NCBI GenBank assembly: GCA_025617745.1
Contig: CM046870.1
Span: forward strand, 8,992,303 to 9,056,302
Reading direction: 5' to 3'
Length of the DNA stretch: 64,000 bases
Source: Heliocidaris erythrogramma
Lineage: Eukaryota; Echinodermata; Echinoidea; Camarodonta; Echinometridae
Shown here piece by piece: positions 20,714 to 32,107 of this stretch. The stretch's first letter is position 1; each line of letters starts with the position of its first letter. A model generated the notes under the pieces. It was not told the DNA's origin and did not search any database. It was given only the letters and a program-made list of their open reading frames with translations. The position numbers and the translations under genes are program-made.

Positions 20714-20757
20714 CATGATAACGAAGCTTTTCGACCTGCACTCATCAGGTTATCACG
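20714..20757 (-). ncRNA. Hammerhead ribozyme-like motif of a Penelope-like element
   Basis: The minus strand reads CGTGATAAC, CTGATGA, then GTGCAGGTC, GAAA, AGCTTC, GTTATCATG. CTGATGA and GAAA are the hammerhead core boxes. CGTGATAAC pairs with GTTATCATG to make a nine-pair stem I with one G-U. The palindrome AAGCTT makes a minimal stem III followed by C at the cleavage position. Penelope-like elements are known to carry hammerheads with very short stem III. Weak point: stem II (GTGCAGGTC) closes with only one clear pair. The motif lies about 80-125 bases downstream of the GIY-YIG ORF stop, where it is expected. Confidence 0.5.
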
Positions 20758-20838
20758 CAGGTATATAACAAATTACTTGAAATCAACTACATGTATATTA
20801 TACTCGGTGAACCCGGACGCAACCTAGACGCCGTAATT

Positions 20839-21543
20839 TCAGAACAATCGCAAAGCTTGGACGAACTCCTTTTGTCTGCACAGAAGAGGTTCATGCGATT
20901 GAATGTAAGCGGCTTCCAGAAAGCGTAAATGCGCTGAGCTTCTGGCCCGGGACATAATTGAGAATTGATCGTCGGCATAGCTTTGTGCGCAAGCTGGATT
21001 GTTCAGCAAGTGGAGACCAATCGCTGAATCGCATTTGGCTATCTTTGGTCTGTTAGCGTGCATTTCAGATTTGCAGGCACGGACGGGCTGCGTGCGCTGA
21101 TTGGTTGTACGGTTCCGAATAGTCGAGGGGATGTGTTGTTTAATGCGATCAGCCAACCGCTGAGAAGTACGGCCCACGTACCTGGCATCGCACCGGCACT
21201 GAAATTGGTAAATAACATTACTCAAGTGGGGGGTGGGTAGTACATCCTTGCTAGTTGACGGTAGCATCCTGCGTGTAGAAAACACAATGCGTGTCGAAAC
21301 CATGTAATAGCAACGTGACACTGCGTGTTTGATCTGACTGGCGTATTTGTCAGATACCTTACCCCTCCAGGGTAGTTTGAGATACACAGGGCATTTGGCA
21401 GGTCCAAATCTGGTGTCAGATTTGGATTGTGCCTCCAGCGTCCGTGTTATGGTGCGAGATATAACATGCTCAGGGTAACCATTGTCAAGGAGAATAGTTT
21501 TGATTTTCGCAATTAATTTCGGCGAGCCCAAGTCGAAAATCAA
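20839..21543 (-). pseudogene. Penelope-like element, C-terminal GIY-YIG endonuclease part
   Basis: The minus frame gives 234 residues without a stop. The N-terminal part (SPKLIAKIKTILLDNGYPEH and onward) matches the linker between RT and endonuclease in Penelope-like proteins. The GIY-YIG core follows as VIYQFQCRCDARYVGRTSQR with LADRIKQHIP, then GLHLLNNPAC and FSIMSRARSSAHLRFLEAAY. The usual GIY is replaced by YQF and the YIG by YVG, as is common in this family. The RT domain that should precede it on the minus strand is missing: at about 21540 the sequence switches to a plus-strand RT fragment. Confidence 0.85.
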
Positions 21544-21811
21544 TCGAGAAGAGGTATTCGCAGAATTTGAGTTCTTGTACTCTCAGCTGTTTAGACACAT
21601 TCCTACTTCCAAGGAAGACGGAGAGTCACTCAAAGCGCGCTTATCAGATCTTGTGGCATTCCCAATGATATGTCAAATTTTCACATGACTCGCGAATGCT
21701 TGGTGGCACTACGCGGACTTAAAGCCAATCCTGATATTCATATATGCAAACCCGATAAGGGCACCGGTGTCGTCATTCTAAATAAAAGTGACTATGTTAC
21801 TTTTTTGTAAG
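21536..21811 (+). pseudogene. Penelope-like element, N-terminal RT fragment, head to head with the GIY-YIG part
   Basis: The plus strand encodes NREEVFAEFEFLYSQLFRHI, then after a frameshift near 21660 NDMSNFHMTRECLVALRGLK and KPDKGTGVVILNKSDYVTFL. The last segment is the conserved KxDKGxxVVILxKxDY start of the Penelope RT. The frame ends at 21811 in a T run followed by GTAAGT, which is either a slip in the T run or a splice donor. Core RT motifs with YxDD are absent. Confidence 0.75.
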
Positions 21812-23640
21812 TTGTTGTTTTTTATAAGTTTTAATGAATGGAAGGTTCATGTCCTAATCTTTCATATTACGCGACAATCAAATGGAATTATTACGCATCA
21901 AGCATATGGTAATTTTGTCCTAATTTATTGTCAGATGGGCCAAATTACCATCTTTGTCATGAACTGAAATACTATGTCAATTATAAATCATACCTGCTCT
22001 GTCATATGTGTTTCTGCCATTATGATTGGGGGTGTTATTTGAAAAACAGAGAAAATGAGCTTTAAATGACATGTACCAAGTACCCACGTTGAATTATTAA
22101 CTAATTCAAGTTTCCATTTTTAGGGACGCCATGTATTTCCGGTTTTATAGCGTGTGTAAAGTCTATAAAAAGGGGAACATGAGAAGTTATTGCCCTTTTA
22201 GCCCAGTAGGCACTGAAACCGAGAGGAACATAATTTTGTAAAACCACAGCTCAGATGTCTGTTACGCATCTATATATATATTACGCTAAGGATTTGGGGC
22301 CTTTTTTTGTTCGAATAGGCGCCTCCCCTGGCTCTTTCGGTCCCCACCTTTTGGTACCCACGGGCGGAGAATGGTTCTTAGAGGGTTGGGAGGCACTTTT
22401 TAAGGGCTGACGTGCCGTCCATATTTCATAAATTCTTTTCTAAACATTGAATTTCCGGAGGGAGTAATAATTCTGCCGATCGAACAGCGCACTGCCGTGC
22501 GCACGAAAAAGTACCTTCTGTGATGCCCCAACACATACCCTTTACATGTGAAGGTGAGAAACCTCAATTGGTGTATTGCCAAAGAACAACGTGACGTGTA
22601 TACTCCAAGGCCATATCCGCAAAGGCATAGCTCCGCATGCTGTAGTGTGTATATACACGTTCAATGTCTACTGCGCAAACGGTACATGCAGTACATGTAT
22701 GGCTTCAATGTATACGGCGCATCAACACACAGCGCACGTGTACTTCTACATGTACTGCATGTATTACGTTTCATGCATAGAGTACGATCATTATTTTGTA
22801 GCTTCATGGTTACGCGGGGGGGGGGGGGGCATTTCTCACTGAGGCTGGTACATCAGGCATCATCCACGTACAAGAAAACGGATAAAACGGGTACCTTTTC
22901 AGCAATAAGCGCATAACCCAGGTTACGCGGGGTTAGAGTATCAAGAAGAAGTTTATCAAATTTAGAGATGATAAGAAGAAGATCCGCGGAAGGGGGGGGG
23001 GGATATAGTTCGGTAATGTGTTCCAAATTACGTCAATTTTTTACGGTTCCTCTTTGGCTAAATACAGGTCTATGCTGATGATATAATCCTCAAATACGTT
23101 GTAAAATACCAAGCAAGACATAAAATCGCCGTTAATGGTATAAAAATAAGGGATAGACGGGTTTCTCTGTTTAGGGTATCAAAATCTGCTCCTACTGCAA
23201 TCTGCTTTTTAATTCAACAAGTGATTTAAGCGGATGATGTACAAGTGCTCAATGAGACATCCCCGGGGGCGGTCGTCGCGATCGATTCGAATCGATTGAG
23301 ATGCCTGTAAACTTTTCTGCCTTTTATTTCTGAAAATTTGGCTCCTTTGGAAGATTTATGTAAGCATTCCATTACTTAAATTGAACTTTCAACATTTTTT
23401 TTTCTTTAATTCTTTCTGTGCTGCAGTTTTTGCTTTTTGTGGGGGTTGATGTTCGATGAGACAAGGTGAAAGGGGGGAACATGTAACTGTTAAAATGTAA
23501 AAAAAAGGGGGGAGGGGATTTAGTCCACTTCATATTTAAGGACTTTTTTCATTTAAAGTTAATCTATTTCTACTTTTTACTCATATCATGGAAGCATGTA
23601 CTAGGTTAATCTTCCTTTTGAGACAGCCACCCAAAATGAA
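21812..23640. other. Spacer with palindromic words, poly(G) runs and no gene
   Basis: Includes TACATGCAGTACATGTA (about 22683) and its inverse TACATGTACTGCATGTA (about 22749), a poly(G) at 22807-22821 and another at 22992-23002. Phrases such as ACGGATAAAACGGGTACC near 22880 resemble the interior of the TIR element at 11939-12230. No coding signal. Confidence 0.4.
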
Positions 23641-23645
23641 AAGAG

Positions 23646-23690
23646 TTTAGGGTTTAGGCTTAGGGTAGGGTTAGTGTTTAGGGTTTACCT
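23646..23690 (+). repeat. Interstitial telomere-like repeat
   Basis: Degenerate TTTAGGG / TTAGGG units (TTTAGGGTTTAGGCTTAGGG then TAGGGTTAGTGTTTAGGG). TTAGGG is the telomere repeat of echinoderms and vertebrates, so this could be a repair scar or a chance array. Confidence 0.65.
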
Positions 23691-23905
23691 GTCGCATAAA
23701 TCATTCCTATTATCAACAACTAAATTGACATGAATGGGGAAAATGGCCCTCATGCCGTTGGAAACATGTTATTGTATATCGCCTCAAATATATTATTCAT
23801 TCCCTTATGACAGACTAAACAGATCTATAGACATCATTCGGGGGAGGGGAAGTGTAGGAGATCACGTCACTTAGGAATATCGGTTGCTACGGTGTGAAGA
23901 AGGAG

Positions 23906-23935
23906 CGCCCCCCCCCCCCCCCCCCCCCCCCCACC
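23906..23935. repeat. Long poly(C) run
   Basis: About 25 or more consecutive C bases, one of the longest in the window. Confidence 0.85.
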
Positions 23936-24119
23936 AAAACTTCCTTCTAAATATTTCCACTATGATATTAATACATATAGGATATTATTCCTATCTCCCC
24001 TCGCGCTGGGGTGACGGTAGGGTAGTAGGGACTGGCAGTAGCTTCACTGGGAAAGAGGGGGAGGGTGCGGCACCGGTATTCCGAGGTTTATGAAATGCGA
24101 ATTTACAAGGTAATATTGA

Positions 24120-24345
24120 GAGGAGTCCTGTAATATAGTTTTTCCCGGCCAATTTCGTAAAATTATCATCCATTTTCAGTCTATGCGCATTCAAATTCGT
24201 GTGTTTGAAGTGGTGGAGTGACTTTTTTTCAATGGATTGCATGTAAGTGCTTTCAAATTCGCTTTTAGGCACCCTAATTAATGGTTACAAAGTTCAAATT
24301 CGGATATAAGCATTCAATTTCGTGTTTGGGCATGAAATTCCACAT
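24120..24345 (-). repeat. CGAATTTGAATGC motif array with a GAAATTGGCCGGGAAAAA block, left copy
   Basis: On the minus strand, CGAATTTGAA-type words recur at about 24189, 24246, 24291 and 24310, followed by ACGAAATTGGCCGGGAAAAA (about 24130-24150). The same order occurs on the plus strand at 28690-28960, so the two blocks are inverted copies about 4.5 kb apart. Confidence 0.55.
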
Positions 24346-24363
24346 TTGTGCTGTAGCACTGCT

Positions 24364-24441
24364 GTTAACCTGTTGACTACTGAATTCCTCAGTCCCATAG
24401 ACTAAATACAGGGACCACTGAGTAGACAATGGGTTAACTGA
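24364..24441. repeat. Short inverted repeat ending in GTTAAC
   Basis: GTTAACCTGTTGACTACTGA pairs imperfectly with ACTGAGTAGACAATGGGTTA plus AC, with a loop of about 35 bases. Confidence 0.5.
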
Positions 24442-24444
24442 CGT

Positions 24445-26420
24445 CATTTTTCATGAATATTCATATTTTTGATTTAGAGGTGCTAATTTCTTCTAAGTAT
24501 TATATTTTTTATTTACATGTACACATTTTTTTATACAGATTATTATCAACAAATTTATGTTCCAAATCGCTATGTATTAGAATATACTATGTTAAGGTAT
24601 AAATGAGTATCTGATTTATGTTCTTGTTGATTTTCTACTTAGTATTGAGCGTGCCTATGGAATGTAAACAATAACCACGTGTTAGTTATAATGCATTTTT
24701 GTGCATGGTTTTTCTTGAGTTTCTTCCATCGCTCACATGTAATGGAGTGCTCTAATATTTTGTGCTTTTGGTCATAACTTACTATTTTTTAACTTATCAG
24801 TTCTCAAATTCCAGTTTACTACTTCACCACGTTGCAACTCTCGCTTGGGCCTGATACAACTTATTCAGTTGGACATTTCATCTTGATCTTTGCAACGCAG
24901 TTTTTCATTATAATTATTTCAACCTAGTCAAGGTCTGACTTCGCCTTCGCAGAGCTAGAGCCGGCCGTAGCTTCTGTCAGTGTTATTCAACAGTCACTTC
25001 GCTTTGTCTTCTTTCAACGACCTGTGTTAGTGTGTAAATATCAACTTTCTTCCAGTTTCGAGTCCGTCCGTTGGTGTAACGTTCGCCCAGATAACCACTA
25101 GTTATTTCACTACACTAGCAGGAACTCGTGGGACAAGATCTATACTCTACACTACACAGTATTTTACTTAGCGGGAACAATCAAGCCGGGTTTTCTCTTC
25201 GATTTCAGAGTTATTTTTTTGCTCAAGTTGCTGTTCGTAGCCCAAAACATAACATTTACAGACTCCTAATAGATCTACATGTACAGCTACATTTATTCAC
25301 AGCGAAGCATTGAATGACTTCTAACCAAGGCCAATTTTCAATAGACTACTTCGACTTTGTCTTTGTTCTTGTGTCTATTCTTATACCAATATTCGCTTTA
25401 AAGTTTAGATCGTTTATGTATTAATTACGACCATTCAAGTGAAAAAGAAGTATTTCATACTTTTGTAACTGTATGTTCACTGTGTGAATCTTGACATGAC
25501 AAGTATCTTGATCTAGTCCGGCATATTGGTGAAATAATTGTGCACTTTTTCATAAAAGCATGAAATTTAGCATGTATGTGGAGTTTGGGATGCCGAATAA
25601 TTCTGGATATGGAGCCACCTAACATTCGGACCCTGGGACCCGTTGTGCCAATTTAAAAACATGGCCCTCTCAGGGTCTTTTCCCTCCAAAGTTGATGTAA
25701 TCAAATCTAGTTTGATATTATATGAAATATGTAATATTTCCTGGCCTCTAAAATCAGACAAATGCTTTAGGTGCCCATTTTTTCAAATAAAGGGCCATCT
25801 TATGGATCAAAATATTATAACGTCACTGATTTGCTGAATATAAGTAAAATGCTTCTAATTATGATCAGTTGACATAACGTCTTTGAAATCAGTGAGATAT
25901 GCCATCATATGCCCATCATTCACAACCCTGAAATTAGATAGCTCTTCTCAACACTCGTTATGCTAAAGTGCAATCAAATTAGTGCGATGGGCGGGGTAAG
26001 CACTTAAAAGCACTTTCAATTTCGTTTTCAAGCTATCGACTTCCACAATTGAGCATTCATTTTCGTAACACACATACATATATGCAAAGAGTGATTTGTC
26101 AATTTATTAATGGAATGTCACTTCCACTTTTCATCGTTACTTTCATCATCACCATGATCATTATTCTTTTTATCTGAACATCTTTCTTTTGCTCAACATT
26201 TTACGTGATCTTCAATATAAATCCTTGTCATCATGATTATTTTTTTTTTAATTTAATCTTCGTTTTACATCTTTATTTTCATCATGATCATATGGTTTTT
26301 GTGATCTTCACTTCACATCTTTATTTTCATCATGATCATCATAATTGGGTTTTTTTTAATCTTCATTTTACATCTTTATATTCATCATCATATGTGATCC
26401 ACATAGTTCTGAAATTGATA
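24445..26420. other. Spacer without recognised gene
   Basis: AT-rich. 26205-26395 repeats the phrases TTCATCATGATCAT and CATCTTTATTTTCAT several times (a degenerate minisatellite). GAGCATTCATTTTCGTAA near 26045 is related to the motif blocks at 24120 and 28690. Confidence 0.4.
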
Positions 26421-27003
26421 TTCAGCCATCTATGGGTTGACGTGCCAGGCACCTCGACATGTAGGCCTGGGTATGGCACTTCCCTGGTATGACGGTACCA
26501 TATTGGTTACATTTCTCTTGGGTAACGGCATCGATGTTATTGTGTCCAACTTGCTGGATGAGGTTGCATCGCCACTGTTGCATATTCATCTCGGCCCGGC
26601 GTGCTGCTTCACGGTCGCCAAACCTCCGCTGCCATCGTGGTCGTGTGAGGCTGCTTGGAACGCACTGTGTGCCATCTCGGTAGGACTGAGAAATGGTGAG
26701 TAGGGCGGGAGGGCCTTGAGGTGAATCCTGGGCTGTGCTCTCACATGTGGGCGGGCGTTGTCGTAGATGATGAACACATCTTTGTCGGGAGGAGGAATAA
26801 CTGGTTACACTGCCGTGCAGTTGCCAGAAGGAACGCCTCAAAACTCTCCCTTGTGACTGTATCACAATCCATGTTACTGGTATGGTGCACCAAGCCCACC
26901 GCATCTGAGACTGCAAAATTCGTCCGCGTTGCCCGTGTACTACTCTTCTTGCTGGTTCTCCACGTGGTGCTCTGCCCTGCGATCTTCAGGTCCAAATTTT
27001 ATA

Positions 27004-28086
27004 CACACACAGAAATTTTTACAGAAATTATGTAAATTGTTTTGTTAAATAGGAACTCCATAACTTTTTTGTAAAATTTACTTAACTTACCAAAATTATT
27101 GTAAATGTAAATTTTTAACAAAATATTCGACAAATTATGTAATGTATGTTAAATATAGGTACTTAAAATTCATGTGTAAATTACTAACAAACAATTCTAC
27201 ACATGTATTATGTGCTTGGGCAAATTCAGTTGCCCAATTGTTTCCTTTTTCCTCCAACCCAGGTAAAAAAAATAAACCTGCTTGTTATGTCTTTCTGGGT
27301 CTTAACTTATCAATCCTAACCTATCCTACTTTAAGCTATCGTATCCTATCTCTAACCTATCCTATCCTAGTACTATCCTATCCAGTTGGTACAATCTAGT
27401 GCAAGCTCTTATATACCCATTATAATTTTTTATGCATTTGGTAACAGTTATTAAAATCGGGCCACCCCAAACCATACGCTACTGAAAATTCATGAATATT
27501 CATATAAGTGTTTCCCCCAATATTGAGGGAAAAATACGAAAATGCATTTTTTACAAAACCGTTTGCAAAGCATTTTTACTTAATGACGACAAATTACATT
27601 GTGCATGTTAAATAAACTTAAAGAAAAGGGCAATATTGCAAAAATCTTTATGAAGAAATATCTTACAGCGTTATTTTGCAAGATTTGTTCAGTCAGTTTT
27701 ACATAACTGTGTATCAAAATCATGTTAATGTCAACTGACATTCGTAAAATGTATTTTATACACAATAGTTTACAAAACATTTCACTTAATGATGACTTAT
27801 AACATCTGCATGATAAAATTCCCTTTAAAAAATACTTGTACTTAACACATTTTACATAATAGGCATTTCTTTTGCAAAATGAATTTTACTTAAATAGTGC
27901 TAAGTAAATGTTACATAAAATTTTACATTTTGCATGACACATTATATGCGAAATGTAATTCATTACAAATATTTAGTAAAATACTACATAAAAACATTCA
28001 TTTGAGACAATTTTACATATATTAAGTAAAAATTTTACAAAAGGAAGTTTACATAATGAAATATTAAGTAAATATTTCTCTGTGTG
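27004..28086. mobile_element. TA-flanked AT-rich element inserted in the transposase, 1083 bp
   Basis: The ends are inverted: CACACACAGAAATTTTTACA on the left and, on the minus strand at the right, CACACAGAGAAATATTTACT. TA lies at 27002-27003 and 28087-28088, and joining the flanks restores the transposase (EECGY then N). The interior is made of variants of TTTACATAA / TTTACTTAA and their inverses, with a CCTATCCTA-type run at 27300-27390. No coding capacity, so it is non-autonomous and was probably mobilised by a mariner-type enzyme. Confidence 0.8.
27300..27390. repeat. Degenerate CCTATCCTAA minisatellite
   Basis: About ten imperfect units of CCTATC / CCTAAC inside the TA-flanked element. 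Confidence 0.6.
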
Positions 28087-28689
28087 TATCCGCACTCCTC
28101 CACGAAGACGCACAGGGCAAGAACACCATTCTGCAGGAACCAATCCGCATACTCTGATCGCTGGTCCAAAACACGGGGAGCGTTTCTGACATCAAGGACG
28201 TCCGTCACCAACGCGAGAGTTATGAGCGTGCCATCAAGCGCCCTGGCAATGGTTGATGTGCTCACTGCGGGTTTCTCTGGAAGAGATTCAGCCAGATCAT
28301 CCTTCATCTCCTGCAGTGTCATCAGAGGATTTCTATCAATAAAATGCCCCACCCCTCGGTAGCTTGTTTCGTCTGCCCTCCCTCAGATAGGTAGCGATGA
28401 TAGACCTGGCAGTGTTGCGATTAGTGCCCAGGTTATCTGCAAACTGCATGTAGTCTCTTTGTTCTTCCTCATTGCTATAATGCGACTGTATCTAACACGG
28501 GTCTCCGCCATGATCCCCAGTTTAATGTTGCTCACATGAAGGCTATATTGAAAAGACTGTGTTATACGTCTCCTAGTTAACTTGGTTAATGAGATGTTTT
28601 TAACATTCAGTCTAAAATACAGTGCAAGTAATGTAATTTTCAGTGGACACTTTACAGATTTAATGTGAATGCTCCTTTTATGAACTTGT

Positions 28690-28960
28690 TTGCCCATATG
28701 CGAATTTGAATATTCGGAATGAGCTGGCGACTAGTGGAGATGAAGTTGAATACCTATTGCCGGAAATATATGCGCATTCAATAAATTAGAATGCGCAAAT
28801 GCGAAATCGGTTGCCACGTTAGTTAATTTGAACGACAAAAGACGAATTTGAATGACGATATTTCGATGCATGATCGCCTTTGACGAAAATGAATGCTTCT
28901 AATATAAAATTGAGTAACAAAACAATGAAATTGGCCGGGAAAACCTATATTAATTTCTCG
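28690..28960 (+). repeat. CGAATTTGAATGC motif array with a GAAATTGGCCGGGAAAA block, right copy
   Basis: Plus-strand words GCGAATTTGAATATTCGG (28700), GCGCATTCAATAAATTAG and ACGAATTTGAATGACG lead to AATGAAATTGGCCGGGAAAA at about 28925-28944. It is the inverted counterpart of 24120-24345; together they bracket the Tc1-like copy. Confidence 0.55.
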
Positions 28961-30807
28961 TCCATTTTCCATTTCCCTTTCTATCTCTTGTCCATCTCTC
29001 TTTTCTTTTTTTTTCCGTCATCACACTTCCTCGTTTTCTATTCACCTTTTCGTAATATTTGAGATATTCTAGACAATTGAGTTACAGCGCTTTTAAGCTC
29101 TTCATTTTATAAAACGAGGAGCTCCCCAAAGAGGCTGTTTTGAATGATTTATTTTTTCATTGACATGTGTTTTGATATGTCATATTTATAGTAAATAATA
29201 TCTGTCTCGTGAGGCGCGGCACCAATACTATAATTATGATGCCCCAGTGGAACAATGAGTGGTAGAATGCTTATTTAAATGTTTTACACATTGAAAAACA
29301 CTGTTTAATAACAATGGGAATTGCAAAAGCAAATGGACAATTCCAAGTCATAACATTGTGTAGTTTAAGGCTTACATAAGCAATTCACTGCCCTTTCAAT
29401 TATGTGATGTATCGAAAGTTGTCTAAAAATTTTGAAAATCCCTTGAATCGTTTGAATTAACAGAGTAGAGAAGAAATATAAAATTCTCCCAAATGAGGTA
29501 CCTTATGTCGACATTTCACAGACTTGAATAAACAAATATTGTTTAGACCGAAACGATGCAAGCCTAAATTACACATGACTTGTATGGAAACAATGGGAAT
29601 GCACTAGAGACAATATAAATGCTTTTAAAATACTAAAAGGCAAGCCTAAAGGATTCCTCTGTGTCACTCATCTGAACAAATCACTGGTACGCAATAGACC
29701 TGCTTACTAATGTATTTTAATTTATGCATTCTTCTCTCCAGAAGCATTAGTTACCAACTATTTAATGCAACTGCTATGCATAATGGCATATCTATGGGTG
29801 GGATCCATTTTTCATACATATGTGTTGCTATGTCGGGTAAACCTTTGTCAAGCTTTGGGCTCGACAAGAAATATTGTTCAAGAAGTATGCATAAAATTAG
29901 GAAAGAGGTCTATATTATCTCAAGCAAAGACAGTCTGCCCGGGGGAGTCAAAGAGAATCCGTCAAAAGCAGTAGAAAACACCTAACCAGTGGCTCGGTGC
30001 ATCGATTCCAGGTTGACAGGCCAGGAGCCTGTCCCGAAATAGTCACCCCAGTTCATCCATAAGATTTGACCCCTTAAAGTTACTTAGATCATGTAGCGTC
30101 ATGCTTAGATCTAGGTTATTGACAAAAAGGTATTCAGCCTGACCGTAGCCAAAGCCCCCAAAGAGACTCCAAAGTCGGATCGATTTCACCCCATCTCCCC
30201 CATGCACCAAACTATGTCAGTATGAAAGTACATGTTTGTTTGTTTGTTTGCAGATGCTTTTCTGCATTTATTTCAAAATCAAAATCAAACAACAGTTGCT
30301 TTCAAATGTAACATATAAAGGATGAGGCGATAAACTTACATATAAATAATTCAGTGTTTACATCATAAATGTAACCATCTTAGTGATAATATATACACGT
30401 ACCAATAATACAGTGAGTATAGGTATAATTCGATATAAAACATTTGATTATGTAGGTACAATTATTTACAAAATGCAGAGGGCAAAACTATCATAAGCAA
30501 ATGCTTAAGACGATAGTAGCCCAGAATTACATGCGTATAGATGAGGATTCAGGAAATAAATATAGAAATAATTGGCCATATTGTAAATTCAAAGAAAATT
30601 GCATACATTGAGATTCACGTATGAATCGCCACATTGTAATTTTAAGGTAATTGCATATATCTGTGCCATGAGTGCGCTGGTGAAAAGTGCATATAGCTGG
30701 GGATTATGGTTTTGCAGAGAATGTAATTGTATGGAGGGAAGTTGAGTTTGGTTTAAGGGTAACAAGGGGGTTGGTTCAGGACAATCAGGGGTCGATATTC
30801 AAAGCAA
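28961..30807. other. Spacer without recognised gene
   Basis: AT-rich with no family-like frames. The part after 30240 is probably the 3' UTR of the minus-strand LINE fragment that follows, since it lies directly downstream of its stop codon. Confidence 0.4.
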
Positions 30808-31505
30808 TCATTCATGGTTATAATTTAGCAGCAAATGTTTCTTCATTAGAGCTTTAAAAGAAAAATGAGAAGAGACAGATTTTATATTTCCAGGTAATGA
30901 GTTCCATATATCAGGACCATTGTGTCTAATAGTCTTTTTGCGCCAGGAGTAGTCTGGGATTGTTCAAGTGAATATCAGAGGAATGACGAGTTGGATAGGA
31001 ATGAGCGCTGGAGTTTTGAATGAAAGCATTTTGAAGAGTACTAGGTAGAGATTGTTTCGAGAATTTAAACATAAAAATAGCCGTTTGGAATACATGTATG
31101 TCATTTATTTTAAGTGTTTTGAGTTTGTAAAATAATGGATCGGTGTTTACTAAATAGTGCGAAGACGTACAAATGCGCAGCGCTTTTTTCTGGAGTAAAA
31201 GTAAGGAATTAATTCTTGTTATGTAGGAATTTCCCCATGCCAGGTTACAGTAAGATAAATACGGATAAACTAGCGCATTATACAATATAAATAAGGATTC
31301 TTGAGGTAAACTGTCTTTTAATTTGTTTAATAAACCTACTCCTCTTGATATGTTAAATGATATATTATCAATGTGATTTTTCCACGTTAAATTGGAATCT
31401 ATTAACACACCCAAGAATTTTGTTGAATCTTTAATAGTAAGGATAATATCGTTAATTATTATATCGTCTTGGAAAAAAATTGCTGTAGTATTACTGGACA
31501 TTACA
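30808..31505 (-). pseudogene. LINE reverse-transcriptase C-terminal fragment (CR1/L2/Jockey-like)
   Basis: The minus frame carries KFLGVLIDSNLTWKNHIDNI, SRGVGLLNKLKDSLPQESLF, ILYNALVYPYLSYCNLAWGN and TRINSLLLLQKKALRICTSS, typical of the thumb and post-RT region of CR1/Jockey-type LINEs. After a frameshift near 30945 it continues SWRKKTIRHNGPDIWNSLPG to a stop at 30808. The YxDD catalytic part is missing; the 5' end is truncated at about 31505, some 100 bases before the assembly gap. Confidence 0.85.
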
Positions 31506-31607
31506 AAACATTAAAAAACTGACACAACTTTCTGTCGGGATGGGGTGTCAGACGGCCCCTAAAAATTGGGGTAAATTTTTCTCCTTGAGCCCAGGGACCA
31601 AATTTTG

Positions 31608-32107
31608 NNNNNNNNNNNNNNNNNNNNNNNNNNNNNNNNNNNNNNNNNNNNNNNNNNNNNNNNNNNNNNNNNNNNNNNNNNNNNNNNNNNNNNNNNNNNN
31701 NNNNNNNNNNNNNNNNNNNNNNNNNNNNNNNNNNNNNNNNNNNNNNNNNNNNNNNNNNNNNNNNNNNNNNNNNNNNNNNNNNNNNNNNNNNNNNNNNNNN
31801 NNNNNNNNNNNNNNNNNNNNNNNNNNNNNNNNNNNNNNNNNNNNNNNNNNNNNNNNNNNNNNNNNNNNNNNNNNNNNNNNNNNNNNNNNNNNNNNNNNNN
31901 NNNNNNNNNNNNNNNNNNNNNNNNNNNNNNNNNNNNNNNNNNNNNNNNNNNNNNNNNNNNNNNNNNNNNNNNNNNNNNNNNNNNNNNNNNNNNNNNNNNN
32001 NNNNNNNNNNNNNNNNNNNNNNNNNNNNNNNNNNNNNNNNNNNNNNNNNNNNNNNNNNNNNNNNNNNNNNNNNNNNNNNNNNNNNNNNNNNNNNNNNNNN
32101 NNNNNNN
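31608..32107. other. Assembly gap (500 N)
   Basis: Exactly 500 undetermined bases, a conventional scaffold-gap length, so the true distance is unknown. Confidence 1.

Larger units (their letters stand above)
26422..28511 (-). pseudogene. Tc1/mariner (IS630-like) transposase, split by an insertion and frameshifted
   Basis: From the ATG at 28511 the minus strand encodes AETRVRYSRIIA, QRDYMQFADNLGTNRNTARS (helix-turn-helix region) and IIATYLREGRRNKLPRGG, then PLMTLQEMKDDLAESLPEKP and WFLQNGVLALCVFVEECGY. After an inserted element (27004-28086) it continues with RSQGRAPRGEPARRVVHGQR, AVSDAVGLVHHTSNM, ESFEAFLLATARQCNQLF, the DDE core FIIYDNARPHVRAQ and LPPYSPFLSPTEMAHSAF, and ends CLARQPIDG with a stop at about 26422. 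The second Asp (DNARPH) and the Glu (SPTE) are visible. Frameshifts near 28475, 28345, 26985, 26780 and 26650 make it inactive. Confidence 0.85.

Noticed and set aside
29710-29985. 91-residue plus-strand open frame
   Set aside because: No recognised motif and no supporting splice or repeat context.
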